Assembly: GCA_011947345.1 (NCBI GenBank)
Contig: JAAVTG010000094.1
Coordinates: 279,427-343,426, forward strand
Direction of reading: 5' to 3'
DNA length: 64,000 bases
From: Phytophthora quininea
Taxonomy: Eukaryota > Oomycota > Peronosporomycetes > Peronosporales > Peronosporaceae
Made by a program: the position numbers and the translations under genes. Positions 34,890 to 45,437 of the stretch are shown piece after piece. Position 1 is the first letter of the stretch; the number at the start of each line of letters is the position of its first letter. Below the pieces are notes generated by a model. The model ran no database searches. It was not told the DNA's origin and saw only the letters and a list, made by a program, of their open reading frames with translations.

Positions 34890-37800
34890 ATGCCTCATCA
34901 CTTCAACAAAATGGGGAAATCAGGATTTGAACAGTCTCAACCGCGGGTGGCTCTTGAGATAAGATCCGCCCTCAATCTGCGATCGACTGCTTGGAAGGCA
35001 CGAGACGATGTGAGGCTACTTCGTATACTGCTGTTTGGGCTGTGTATTGCTACTGCGCAGGGAGACAATAATGTTCATGTGGTCAACGTCCCGTCGGGAG
35101 TCACGACTGTGAGTTTGGGTGGGCGAGTTCGCCAGCGAGTGGACTGCTTGGTGTCTCCATATGCACCGCCGATGTTCGTCCATTTGACAGTGAAAGACGG
35201 CAACGGCACCGATATGAGCTCACTAGTGGAACCAAAGATACTTGTCTTCATGCACGCTCAAGGAGCGACGGACGATGAGAAGCAGAGGCAGAAGTTCGCC
35301 ATCTTCGGGGACAACCCCGGCAGGTTCTACGTGGCCTACGCACTGACCGGTCAAGACGTGGACAAGTACTACAAACTGAGCTCGGACAGCTCCGTCGTGT
35401 TGATTTCGACCGGAAGGGCCGATGGGTGGCAAGGCATTTTGTTCCAGTTCTTGTTCAACGTCGTGATCTTCATCGGCGGCATGGTTTTCTTCGCCTGCCA
35501 CCGCATGAAGCCGACCGAGCTGCCAATCTGGAAGATTCACCAGGAACTGCTCTTTGAGCGCGGCAATTACGACGATCTGAATCCGACGACGTTCAACAGC
35601 AAGTATGGAGAGCTGCAAGGCGAGAACTTAAAAGAACGGATCAAGAAGTTCTGGAACTTGCCCTGTGGCGGCGACTACGCGAGCTCAACGTTCGGCATCC
35701 CCGCAGCTCTCATTATGCACTTCTACCGAGACTGCGGCCATTTGTTCGCTATCCTGAGCTTCTTCAGCCTCGCTGCGATGCTTCCAGTGGTGAGTATTGC
35801 AACGAACTTGACCTGTTGAAAAGCTAGCTAACTTTTGTTTTTCGTTGTTAGAACTATTGGCCTGGAAGTGCTCGAGGCAAAGTGGAAGGCGATACGTATC
35901 AAGAAACGACCTTCAGCAACGTGCCGCTTCATAGCGATTGGTATTGGGCTCATGTGGCCTACTGCTACGTTGTGGCCTATGGCGTCCTGAAGCTCTTGCG
36001 GAGACAACGAGATTTAGCGTCAGCGCTACGTCAGCGAGCCAAGCACATTGTGGGGGCGAGAAGTGTGTTCATCCATCACGGTCTCCCATTAGACACCACC
36101 AACCAGTCTCTACGAACTGCGATCAGCACTGCACTGCCTCGAGACGGCTCCATTCACGAGGTCACAGTGCTTAGTGATCTGAGCGCAGTGCACGAGCTGC
36201 TTGGACGACGAAAGGAGCTCTCGGAGAAGCTCAGTCGGATCCTCGCAGTGGACGAAGCCTACGAGAACGGCACCTTGTCCTGCAACCTCTTGTGTTGTCC
36301 TGGACCTGTCATGGTCCCGGACCCGCTGGAAGCGATTTGGTGGCACATGCGGTGCAAACCTTTCGCTACGCCATCCACCACGAGAAGATGACCGAGTGTT
36401 GCTGCTATTGCTGCAAGTGCTGCTGCCCCAAGCACAGTCCGAGAGCGAAAGTCAAGCGCGGCAGCAGATCTGACAGCCAGTTCGACACCATGTACGAAAG
36501 TCTCGTGGACGACAGCACGGTTGAAGCGTACGACCGCACCGCAGCGAGACGGATCTTTGCGCTCCGAGAGGAGCTCGATTTCTTTCCGGAAGACGCTTTC
36601 GACGAGTTTGCCAAGCGGAAATGCATGGGAGCAGCGTTCATTATCTTCGACTCGACTGCCACGCGCAACGCTTTCGTTCGCGTGGTGCGCGGTCAGACCT
36701 GCACGGGTCGCCTGATTAACACGATGGAGTCACTTTCCCGTCGAGGCTTTCGAGAGAAGCCGCTGGCCTCATTGTTGAAACCTGAACGACCAGTCTCAGA
36801 TTCGTTGGACCCGATGCTGCAGAACTTACTGCTTCGCAGTGCACCGGAACCGGACGATGTGATCTGGCAGAACCTCGCGTATCAACCGCCAACATTTCGA
36901 AGCAGAATGACGTTCCTCTTGAGGCAGTTGGCGACGATATCGCTGTTGCTGTTGTTTTCAACACCCACCGCCGTGTTGATGTTCATCAAACTTGATTCCG
37001 GCAGTGACGTCTATCGTGACATGGGACGGCGGAACACGGTGCTTCTCAGTATGGTGGCGTCCTATCTGCCGGCATTGCTGTTGGTACGTCAAACGTAGAA
37101 GTGATGTCGTAGAAATGGTTTCTGACGTGGCTGTGGCGTAGATTACTGTGAATTGGTGCTTACTGGCGTTCCTGTTCCATCTGACGATGTCCGAGCCGTC
37201 CTTCAGCGATTCCCATCGAGTGAAAAGTTTCCTTGTCAAAGGTTTCACATATTTGGTTGTGGTAAGTGATATCGGTTTGTAGCTGACTGACCAGAGATTA
37301 ACATTCTGTTCGTGGATCAGAGCTCCGTTATTTTGCCGAGTATCGGCGTGACGGCCGTCTACCTTGCGCTCTCTCGTATCGAGAAGTCGGGAGGACGATC
37401 GTACATCGAGTCGTTCCTCTACAAAGTCTCGGGAACGTTTTTCATCTCGTACGTGTGTCAACGTGCGTTCTTGGGGGCCGTTGTCGACATCACCCGCTGT
37501 GCCGATCTGGTGGCTGCTCAGCCGTGGATTTACTCTCGCTCCGTGACGACTGTGGAAATTCAACGAGCATTACGACCGAGCGCCTTCATGTACGGCCACG
37601 ACTACGCTCTGGTCCTCAGCATTTTCCTTGTGGTCTTGCTGGGCACTGTCATCACCCCAATCATCACACCCATCGGAGCCATGTACTTTTATCTCAAGTA
37701 CATGACGACCAAGTACAACTTCCTCTACGTGCTCCCGTACTCTCCAGGTCGTGGACACATTGCCAACACGGCCTACTGGCTCACGTTCGTGTGCTTGGTG

Positions 37801-38397
37801 ATGTTCGAGGTGGTCATGTCGTTCGTGTTCCTACAGGTTGCTGGTCGAAAGCATTTCGTGGCCATGCTCGTGTTGCTGGGTGTGACCATCGCCATTTACT
37901 TCTCGCGACTCTCGGGTAGAGAAGCATTCGCGCTCGTTCAACAAGGTTTTGCTGACTTGCGAGCTAGTGGTGGCACAACTGAGTACGAGTCGATCACTGT
38001 GGATCCGACTCCAGCAGAAGTCCAGCCAGAGCGCAAGAAGAAGAGATGGTCAGGCGCTTTCAGACGGTCAAGGTTCGGGCCCAAGCCAACCACATTGGAG
38101 CAGGAGACATCGCTCATCGCCTCGTACGCAGATCCGTACAAGGCCGCACTCTCCATTTTCAAGCTGCTTGGCGTCAACCAATTCCATCAAATGACGTCCA
38201 CCAAAACACAATTGCGATACGCTTTCATCCGTCTGCGTCGCTGGTCGCAACGTCCAATTCCGGAGCCTGAACAACCCAAGAAGAGATGGTGGCAGTGGTC
38301 ACGACAAGACAAGAAACAGGTTAGCGCTATCGAGGAACATCGAGGTGTCCGTGGGTGGTGGCGGAAGCATCACAAGGACAAACACGACTCGCTGTGA
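34890..38397 (+). CDS. OSCA/TMEM63-type (CSC1-like, DUF221) cation channel
   Basis: About 1109 aa; exons 34890-35789, 35852-37083, 37142-37261, 37321-38397; introns of 62, 58 and 59 bp. Layout: N-terminal hydrophobic stretch LLRILLFGLCIATAQG, an extracellular-type domain, then a transmembrane helix (FQFLFNVVIFIGGMVFFACH). A cytosolic domain with Cys clusters (ECCCYCCKCCCPKH) contains the family motif APEPDDVIWQNLAY. The 7TM calcium-dependent channel region follows (MTFLLRQLATISLLLLFSTP, VLLSMVASYLPALLL, SSVILPSIGVTAVYLALSRI, YALVLSIFLVVLLGTVITPI, LVMFEVVMSFVFLQ). The C-terminal tail is Trp/Lys-rich (KKRWWQWSRQDKKQ). One base is missing near 36351 (WWHMRVQTFRYAIHHEKM expected). Family members open on osmotic or mechanical stress. 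The first 50 residues are a poor signal peptide, so a later start is possible. Confidence 0.83.
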
Positions 38398-38753
38398 GTT
38401 CGATCCAGGCGCCGTGGTGATCTACAATGGTTTCATCTTAATTGTGAGTGTATTGTCATTTACGCGGGAGTTATACATTAGCGAGCACGGAGCTCGTTCG
38501 AGGGGTTAAATACTGGTATTCTGCCCGAGCCCCCACGCAGAAGCGTCGAGTGTCGGCGCGTTGGGTCTTGAAGATGTCAGGGCCGGGATTGTGGAGAAAC
38601 ACCAAAGAAAGGAAAGGCCTCTCTACGGCCACATCGTGCCGATGATGGAGGCGGCAGCATTGACGATTAGGCAGCTGATGAAGCTTGCAGGCAGCATCAG
38701 GAAGAAGGTGTGAACCCACTACGATGGCAAGTTAAATAATACATGTAAGTAGA
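38398..38753. other. convergent 3' intergenic region
   Basis: Between the 3' ends of the channel (plus) and the RING ligase (minus). Short frames on both strands, no family motif. It should contain both polyadenylation regions. Confidence 0.5.
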
Positions 38754-40485
38754 TCATCCCAAACAACCGTGTTTTCTAGTACGTACATGCTCCTGTTGAA
38801 GAATTTGGTCGACACGAGGCAGCGGGAAGCCAAATAGTTTCTTGGACGCTCCGGCAACTACAAGCGTCACAAAGCCGTAAGTTGTTGGCTCATAAGGAGA
38901 TAAACGAGATATATCCACGTACTTGTGGCGATAGCATCTTGTTTGCAGAGCGGGCACCGTCCACTTCTGCCCTCGAGCCACGGATTGATGCAGTTGACGT
39001 GGAAGAAATGTTGGCAAGGTAAGACCTGCAGCAAACATATCGTCAATAAAAACTCTAAAAAAAACGCGACAACAATCCAATCGGCCTCATACCTTGACTT
39101 CAGCTCCATCTTCAAAATCGTCCAGGCAAATTGGGCAGGTCTCGGAATCTGACTCGGTTGAGCTTCGATAAGTGGTTTCGTCAGCCTCTAGTTCATCCTG
39201 CTGTGGTGCTGGCTGCTCATTGTTGTCACTGCAATCGCCTGACTCACTGTACCCGTCGACTTCAGTCTCAAGACTTGCACTTGTGAAGCTATCGTCAGAT
39301 ACAGCCTCATGGTCCGCATGCTCGTGATTGTGCTCATTTTCCGCGGGCACACTTTCAATCTCGGCCAGAGGAATGCGATCGAGCACGAACTGGTCCACTA
39401 GCAGGTGCTCCAGGAGCGTGCGTTGCATGTTGCGCTCATATTTAGCAATCGGTAGCTGCTTGGCCGCACGTGTTCGTCGTGTCTTGCCAACCCATTGGAA
39501 AATGGCCGACGACAACAAGCTCAGTCCGCTCGAGAAGGCGCAGACGATGGAGATCAAAAACACGTACGCGACGACACGCTTCAGCAGGCGGTTGGACGTC
39601 GATGCTTGCGGCACTAACAAAGACAGTAAAATCAGCATTTTAGTTTCCGCATCAATTTTCCAACAGCATCCAAACACGCACTGAACTCACGCTCTCCGTT
39701 CGCGTCAATTGTGAGCTTCACAGGGCTCCATGGAGTCGCACGACGCATCTTATCCAGTAGCCACTCCCCCGACACATACGAGATGAAGACGGACGGGATG
39801 CGCACACTGGATGCCATGTCGTCCTTCATCATAATGATATGATACGGCGGCCTGGATATGAAAAGCAACCTTTACCAACGAATCCTCCATCTTTTCACCA
39901 GTCGACGTACTCGAGTCGCAGCTCATTGTCCATCACCACCACGGCAGCAGCGTGGGCGCGCTGTGCGTGCCAGACCTTCTGCACAAAGTTGCAGTCTCCA
40001 CGCAGCACCAGCGCCACTTTTCCCGTCAGATCTTGGCCCCTGAGCGGCTCGCAAGCAGTGAACGGCGTCACTGCAACAAATTAATTAAAGAATTAATTAG
40101 CATTTCCACCCATAAACATGTTTTGTGCCTTGTCCTCCTCACCTGGCACGACGTCCATGGACTTCAGTCCGCCTTGCTCCAGCATCGTCAGGTTGGTGAA
40201 CTCTCCAGAGCTATAAGAAAACCCAGCAACATCGATTCGTTAATAAAATCATTTATATAATAGCAACCATAATATGTTGGACGTACACGTGGGTCATCAA
40301 GTGGCAGTCGGGGCTGGAAAATCCGAGACAACAAAATGTGGCGTCAACACTCGGTTAAAGCCGGCAATCGTTCTCTAGCAGTACAGAGCGTGCTAGGAGA
40401 CGTACCTCTCGACGACGAGAGCGGACGCAATGGGCGCCAGCAGCAGCCACAGCTGCAGCAGCATCGTCGGCACTGGGCGGCGCAT
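38754..40485 (-). CDS. PA-TM-RING E3 ubiquitin ligase (RNF13/RMR type)
   Basis: Endomembrane ubiquitin ligase of 411 aa in eight exons: 40406-40485, 40287-40313, 40143-40210, 39899-40070, 39691-39851, 39093-39613, 38923-39025, 38754-38857; all phases join. Start ATG 40485 gives a signal peptide (MRRPVPTMLLQLWLLLAPIA). A protease-associated domain follows (LRGQDLTGKVALVLRGDCNF, KVWHAQRAHAAAVVVMD, IPSVFISYVSGEWLL), then a transmembrane helix (VVAYVFLISIVCAFSSGLSL). An acidic linker precedes a RING-H2 finger: CPICLDDFEDGAEVKVLPC, HFFHVNCINPWL, RCPLC. The tail is short and basic. The PA domain should face the lumen and the RING the cytosol. An upstream in-frame ATG (40527) would add 14 residues before the signal peptide and is less likely. 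Confidence 0.88.
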
Positions 40486-40738
40486 GGCGAAGTGGCCAGC
40501 GAGCGTTTTGTATGCAGCGGATGACATCGACTGCGGGGACAGCGAGCGTAACCCTTGCCGCAAGCGTATGCGCCGCTTTGAAATGATTGCAGTCGTCATA
40601 TTCAGATGGCAAGTGTTGTATCCAAGCTTGGATTCAATGTACCCAAATATCGGTACAAAATGTGTTGGAGCCACGTGATTGGCTGAGAGACCCGTAACCG
40701 TTGCAGCCAACTTCAACCTTGACGTTAAACGGCGTGGT

Positions 40739-42276
40739 CTAGTTAAAATGGCAGCCTCCGCAGTCGCCGAACTCACCAATAGAAGTGCTGGTCTTGGTCG
40801 AGAGCACCACGTTCTCGTCCTTCTTGATCGGAATCGTATTGGAGCCTGTGCGAGTGGCGTGGATGCTCCGCACGAGCTGCTTCACCGCGTTGGCTGCTGT
40901 CACAGCGCCGTCCCATTCCGATGCTTGACCATTCAGTTTAGCAGTTGTGCGGACGAACAGCAGTCCTTCGGCCTTGCAGAAGCTCTGGACGCGGTCGATC
41001 TGCGCAAAGTCTGGCGGTCTCGGTGCCGACGTCTTTTTCGGCAGCGTGTCCACCTTGTTCTCGACCACCATCACGGCGCTGAGCGAGTCGTCCGTCGTCT
41101 CCCGCAGCGTTCGCAACCACTCACCCAGTCGCTCAAAGCTCTCGCCGTCACTCACATCGTACACGAGCAGAGCGCCGTCTGCACGACGGTAGTGCGAGCG
41201 AGTGATCGCGCGAAAGCGCTCTTGGCCAGCAGTGTCCCAAATGCGCGTCTTGATTCGCGCTGCTCCCGTGCTATCGTTTGGGTCAGGGAACTCGAGGCTG
41301 CCGAACTCGGCCTCAAGTGTCGGTGGCCGGTGCTCCTGCAAGTAGTTGCTAGAGTGAGTCGCCAAGTGGACTAGTACAAGGCAATTGATCGTACTGAATA
41401 CGCGTCGTCGCCGTTCACCGCCACAGCCAAGAGACTGCTCTTTCCCACGCCTGCAGTGCCTAACAGGATGATCTTGTACATGGTAGCCTCGGTTTGGTCC
41501 ATAGGAGTTTTTGACGGCCGTCGTGGAGACGAGTGTGCAGACCCAGGCATCGAAGCGATGGCGTCCGATAAAGCTTCGCCATCGAGACCTAACTTGTCCT
41601 GCAGCTCGTGTCGAGTGACAACTCCAGCTTCAACGTCTATAAACCTCAGCGTCACCGGTCGTGGCGTTTTCTGCAAACTTTTCAAAAATGTTATTGAAAT
41701 CATCGATCCCAACCACCGTAAAGTATTTACCTCTCGATGATTTCTTCGCAGGACACTTCGACGAGGTGGATATCGTTGATATGGGTCAGGTACAGCCCTG
41801 GTCGCAACGTCCTGTCAAGTTGTTAACAGCTATAAAGCATGCTCCAAGTGCTGCCTTCACTTACAGGTGCTTCTGGCCTGGTTGAAGACAGGAATTGTAG
41901 TGCTGTGCAGGTCCATCGCCGCCGGGTCCCTACGTCGTCATCACCGTATCGTTGTCAAGCTTACCTAGGTTTTTAGCCTCCATCGACAAACCATTCTACC
42001 TTGGTGAGCTCTAGCAGGCGAATAGTGTAGATCCCGTTCCCCGTGTCTGGAAACTGGGCCGGGTGGAAGCGCAAGCCGAGCTTGTCACTTGGGAACTGCA
42101 CTCGGAACGCAATCTGCCACGGAAGGTCTGGACAATTCAAACGATATGATAAACGTGAGATTGTCGATTCGGACCGTATATGAATGAGCAATGCAAGACA
42201 AACATTGCGAGTCGTCATCGCATGAAAGTGCATCGGCTGGAGATAGTGCCGAGGAACGACGAGGGCTAGCGGTCAT
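40739..42276 (-). CDS. PDZ-like domain fused to a Rab-family small GTPase
   Basis: About 415 aa; exons approximately 42204-42276, 41992-42127, 41865-41929, 41731-41811, 41395-41677, 40739-41348. The N-terminal third reads as a PDZ-like module: FPSDKLGLRFHPAQFPDTG (carboxylate-loop region), LRPGLYLTHINDIHLVEVSC, EEIIERSLQKTPRPVTLRFI. The GTPase domain follows: IILLGTAGVGKSSLL (G1), ARIKTRIWDTAGQERFRAIT (G3), HYRRADGALLVYDVSD, VVENKVDTL (G4), VRTTAKLN (G5, TAK for SAK). The C-terminus ends CGGCHFN, not a standard Rab CC/CxC prenylation end. Phase mismatches at exons 3/4 and 5/6 mean borders there are approximate or carry indels. The GTPase call is firm; the PDZ call rests on pattern. It shares an 88-bp divergent promoter with the LRR gene. 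Confidence 0.75.
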
Positions 42277-42364
42277 TGCTTTGTCGATGCAGCTGATCTC
42301 GCTTTTGGTCAACGCGTTACGGCGTCCCTTGGTGTCAACTTGGTCACAAGGATACCAACCAGCG
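42277..42364. promoter_or_regulatory. 88-bp divergent promoter, PDZ-Rab / LRR genes
   Basis: The two start codons face away from each other at 42276 (minus) and 42365 (plus), leaving 88 bp for both core promoters and 5' leaders, unless transcripts overlap. No TATA box is obvious. Confidence 0.5.
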
Positions 42365-43496
42365 ATGGCTGAAGCTGAAGAGCCCAATCTCCAGGTCTTT
42401 ATGGAGGGTTTGTCCCGAGTGGACCGCGTGGTCGACGACTCGGGCTACGCCTTCACCTCTCTCGATGTCATCGTGCGCCAGTACATACTAGTATTCTGAG
42501 TGCTTCGTCAACAGGCTAACCAGCTTTCTTTGAATCGGTGCAGGAAAAAGCTCTAGTGAATTTAGAGCCCATCAAGAGCTACCCGCACTTGCTTTTCGTC
42601 AACTTGTCCAAAAATCAAATCGCCGACGCAGTTCCTCTCCTGGAGCTCCAGTATCTGGTGACCATCAACTTGTCCGACAACGCACTTACGGCACCTTTTG
42701 CACTTCCCCATCAGTACCTCCAGGTTTGACAAACAGTCTTTTGCCATGGAATAGTGTATTTCCTAACAGTATCGTACAGCTACTTGATGTGTCTGGAAAC
42801 CAATTCCCAACATTGCAAGGCTTGGAATCGAGCTCTCTATCGACACTCAAGATCAGTGGTACAAATGGTTGGCTTTCTTGTGGAGTACTAAAGTAGTCAA
42901 CTCTTGGTGTGGTCGAATATCTAGGCAATGAACTCACCAGCCTGGCCGGCATTCAAGGAATGCCATCACTCACCGCGCTAGAAGCATCGCGGAATGCTAT
43001 CGAGGATCTTAGCAGCCTTGCAACTGATGCTTCACCCAAGTTAGAAGTGCTGCAACTGGTTTGTTATGTAGCTGTTCTTGATATGTTGTCAATTCTTGAC
43101 ACGATCTCCTTGGCAGGATGAAAACAAACTCACGACACTCAATGGAGTCGAGAATTTGACAGAGCTAAAGTCGCTGTCTCTACAGCAAAACAATGTACGG
43201 GCGTGGTTTAGTTTTCTTTGTGACGGAATTACGTTTATCTGAGCGATGTTGTTAAGATAAAAGCGTTTGAAGACGTACAGCAACTCGAGCAGCTGAGCAA
43301 GCTAACGACACTCGACTTGTTTGGCAACTCCGTGACGATGTTGGACGATTATCGATCGTCGATCATTTTGCTAGTGCCGACTCTCACGCAACTCGACAAC
43401 GAAATGATCACCAATGATGACCGACTGGCAGCAGTTGAGCTGAAACACCGACGGGAAGCTGAAGCTGCGGAGCAAGAAGAAGCTGGAGCCGAATAG
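42365..43496 (+). CDS. leucine-rich repeat protein (LRRC23-like?)
   Basis: About 270 aa in six exons: 42365-42466 (or to 42480), 42544-42723, 42780-42858, 42925-43058, 43117-43194, 43257-43496. SDS22-type LRRs run throughout: LLFVNLSKNQIADAVPL, LVTINLSDNALTAPF, LLDVSGNQF, SLTALEASRNAIEDLSSL, KLTTLNGVENLTELKSLSL, LTTLDLFGNSVTMLDDY, with the cap LVPTLTQLDNEMI and an acidic Glu/Ala tail. One repeat per exon is nearly the rule. Donor choice of exon 1 is open: gtcatc at 42467 keeps the frame, while the better-looking gtacat at 42481 needs one more base. The repeat type and size resemble flagellar radial-spoke LRRC23, but that name is tentative. Convergent with CCT1 (82 bp). Confidence 0.7.
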
Positions 43497-43578
43497 GAAA
43501 AATACATGCCAAGCTTCTGAGAGTGTCTAACGGGAAATGAGTGTGATTATAGAGACGCTCACAAAGCTGAAAGCCTGC

Positions 43579-45286
43579 CTATTGCTCGGGCTCCTCCTTG
43601 GGGTTCAGCTTGATCAGATCGTCAATCCGCAAAATGGTGATGGCGGCCTCCGTGGCGAAACGCAGACTCTTGATCTTGCTGATAGCAGGCTCGACGACAC
43701 CCGCCTCCAGGTTGTTGCGGACGGCGCCCTCCAGCAAGTCCAAGCCCGAGAAACGCAGCTCCTTCTTGGCGGCGTCGCTCTGCGATGTGTTGTGGTGCGC
43801 ACGAAGGCGAGCCACGAGCTCCGAGGCGTCCTTGGCGGCATTTACGGCCAGCGTCTTGGGGATCACCAGCAATGCGTCCGCGAACTCAGCAATAGCCAGC
43901 TGTTCCCGCGTGCCCAGTGTAGTAGCAAAGTTCTCGAGGTAGATCGACAGAGCCGCTTCCACTGCACCGCCACCAGCAACGAGCTGGTTGCTCTCCAGCA
44001 TGCGCTTCACGACCATAAATGCGTCGTGCATCGAGCGGTCCATCTCGTCGAGCATGTTCTCGTTGGCACCGCGCAGCACCACGGTGGTGGCCTGACGTGT
44101 CTTGCAGCCCTTGATGTAGATAAGCTCGCCATCGCCCACACGCTCCTCGCTAACTTCCTGTGCCTCGCCCAGCGTCGACGGGTCGAACGTCTCTTCGCCC
44201 TCCATGTCAGCGAGCGTAAGCACCACCTGGCCACCCGTAGCCTTGGCGATACGCTGCAGATCCTCCTTCTTGCAGCGACGCACACCCATGCATCCCGACT
44301 CAACAAAGTACTTCAGACACAGGTCGTCAATGCCCTTGGTGGTCAGAATGACGTTGGCACCAGCGTCAATCATCTTCTGGATCTTCTCCTTGGTAATGTC
44401 GATCTCACGCTGACGAATCTGCTCCAACTCATTAGGGTCGTTCACCACCACTTGCACACCCATCTGCATACGGTGACGCTGCAGATCAAAGTCCAGCAGC
44501 GCGATCTTGGCGTTCTTCACGTACGTGGGCATCTGCTGCGAGGCCTTGGTGCAGTTTAGCGCGAAGCCGTCCACGAGCTGGGTCTCCAGCGCGCTCTTTC
44601 CGTGTGCCTTCAGCACGTTAATAGCACTGACCGGGTACTTGGACTTGACCTTACCCTTGGCGCCCTCCTGCTCCACTTTCACCGAGGACACGGCGTCCAC
44701 CACAAGGTTGGCGAAGAAGTCGCTCTCAGGTCCCAGGATCTTGGAGCTCATGCTCGTCTTGGCAGCATTGACCAGGCTTTCGCGACCGAGAGAGTCCACC
44801 GGTACGCTCAGGTTCTCCTTGATGTACTTGACGGCCTCGCGCATGGCCAGTCTGTACCCGGCAATGATGGACGTCGGGTGGATCTTGTTCTTCACCAGCT
44901 CATTAGCCCGCTAAAAACATCACATACAAAGATCGTTAAAATAAAATACAATAAAGTATCTAGTAGGAGGTTTTTACCTTGAGCAGTTCCGCAGCGATGA
45001 TGACGACGGACGTGGTGCCGTCGCCCACCTCCTGGTCCTGCAGACCGGCCAGCTCCACCAGCACCTTGCCGGCGGGTTGCTCCACCTCCAGCTGCTTGAG
45101 GATCGTGGCGCCGTCGTTGGTGATGGTCACGTCGCCAATGTCGTCCACCAGCATCTTGTCCAGCCCCACGGGCCCCAGCGAGCTCTTGACGATGTTGGCG
45201 ATGGCCACGGCCGCCGTCACGTTCTGCTCGCGCACGTCCTTGCCCGACGTGCGCGTGCCGTCCACCACCAGGTCCGCCGTCTCCAT
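43579..45286 (-). CDS. TCP1: T-complex protein 1 subunit alpha (CCT1/TCP1)
   Basis: Alpha subunit of the cytosolic CCT chaperonin that folds actin and tubulin; 546 aa. Exons 44978-45286 and 43579-44910, a 67-bp intron, frame intact. Motifs: [56 protein letters not shown] (ATP site GDGTT), [41 protein letters not shown] region, [60 protein letters not shown]. These follow the alpha subunit rather than other CCT paralogues, notably the [15 protein letters not shown] and IDDLIKLNP segments. The start is ATG 45286 ([10 protein letters not shown]). Divergent from NCAPG2 across 151 bp. Confidence 0.95.
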
Positions 45287-45437
45287 ATCTAACAAGTCTT
45301 TGGTGTCCAAACGATCGGGGAATTAGAAAATCTTTTTATTTTCCAACAAATCCAACCCCACTTTAGTGACAAATTTCCCTCACAACACTGACAACCGCGC
45401 ATAGTTATATTTTTGAATTCCGCATCCAAGAAGCAGT

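Noticed and set aside
43537..44559. 340-codon plus-strand open frame
   Set aside because: Exactly antisense to the conserved CCT1 exon; a mirror frame caused by high-GC codon bias.
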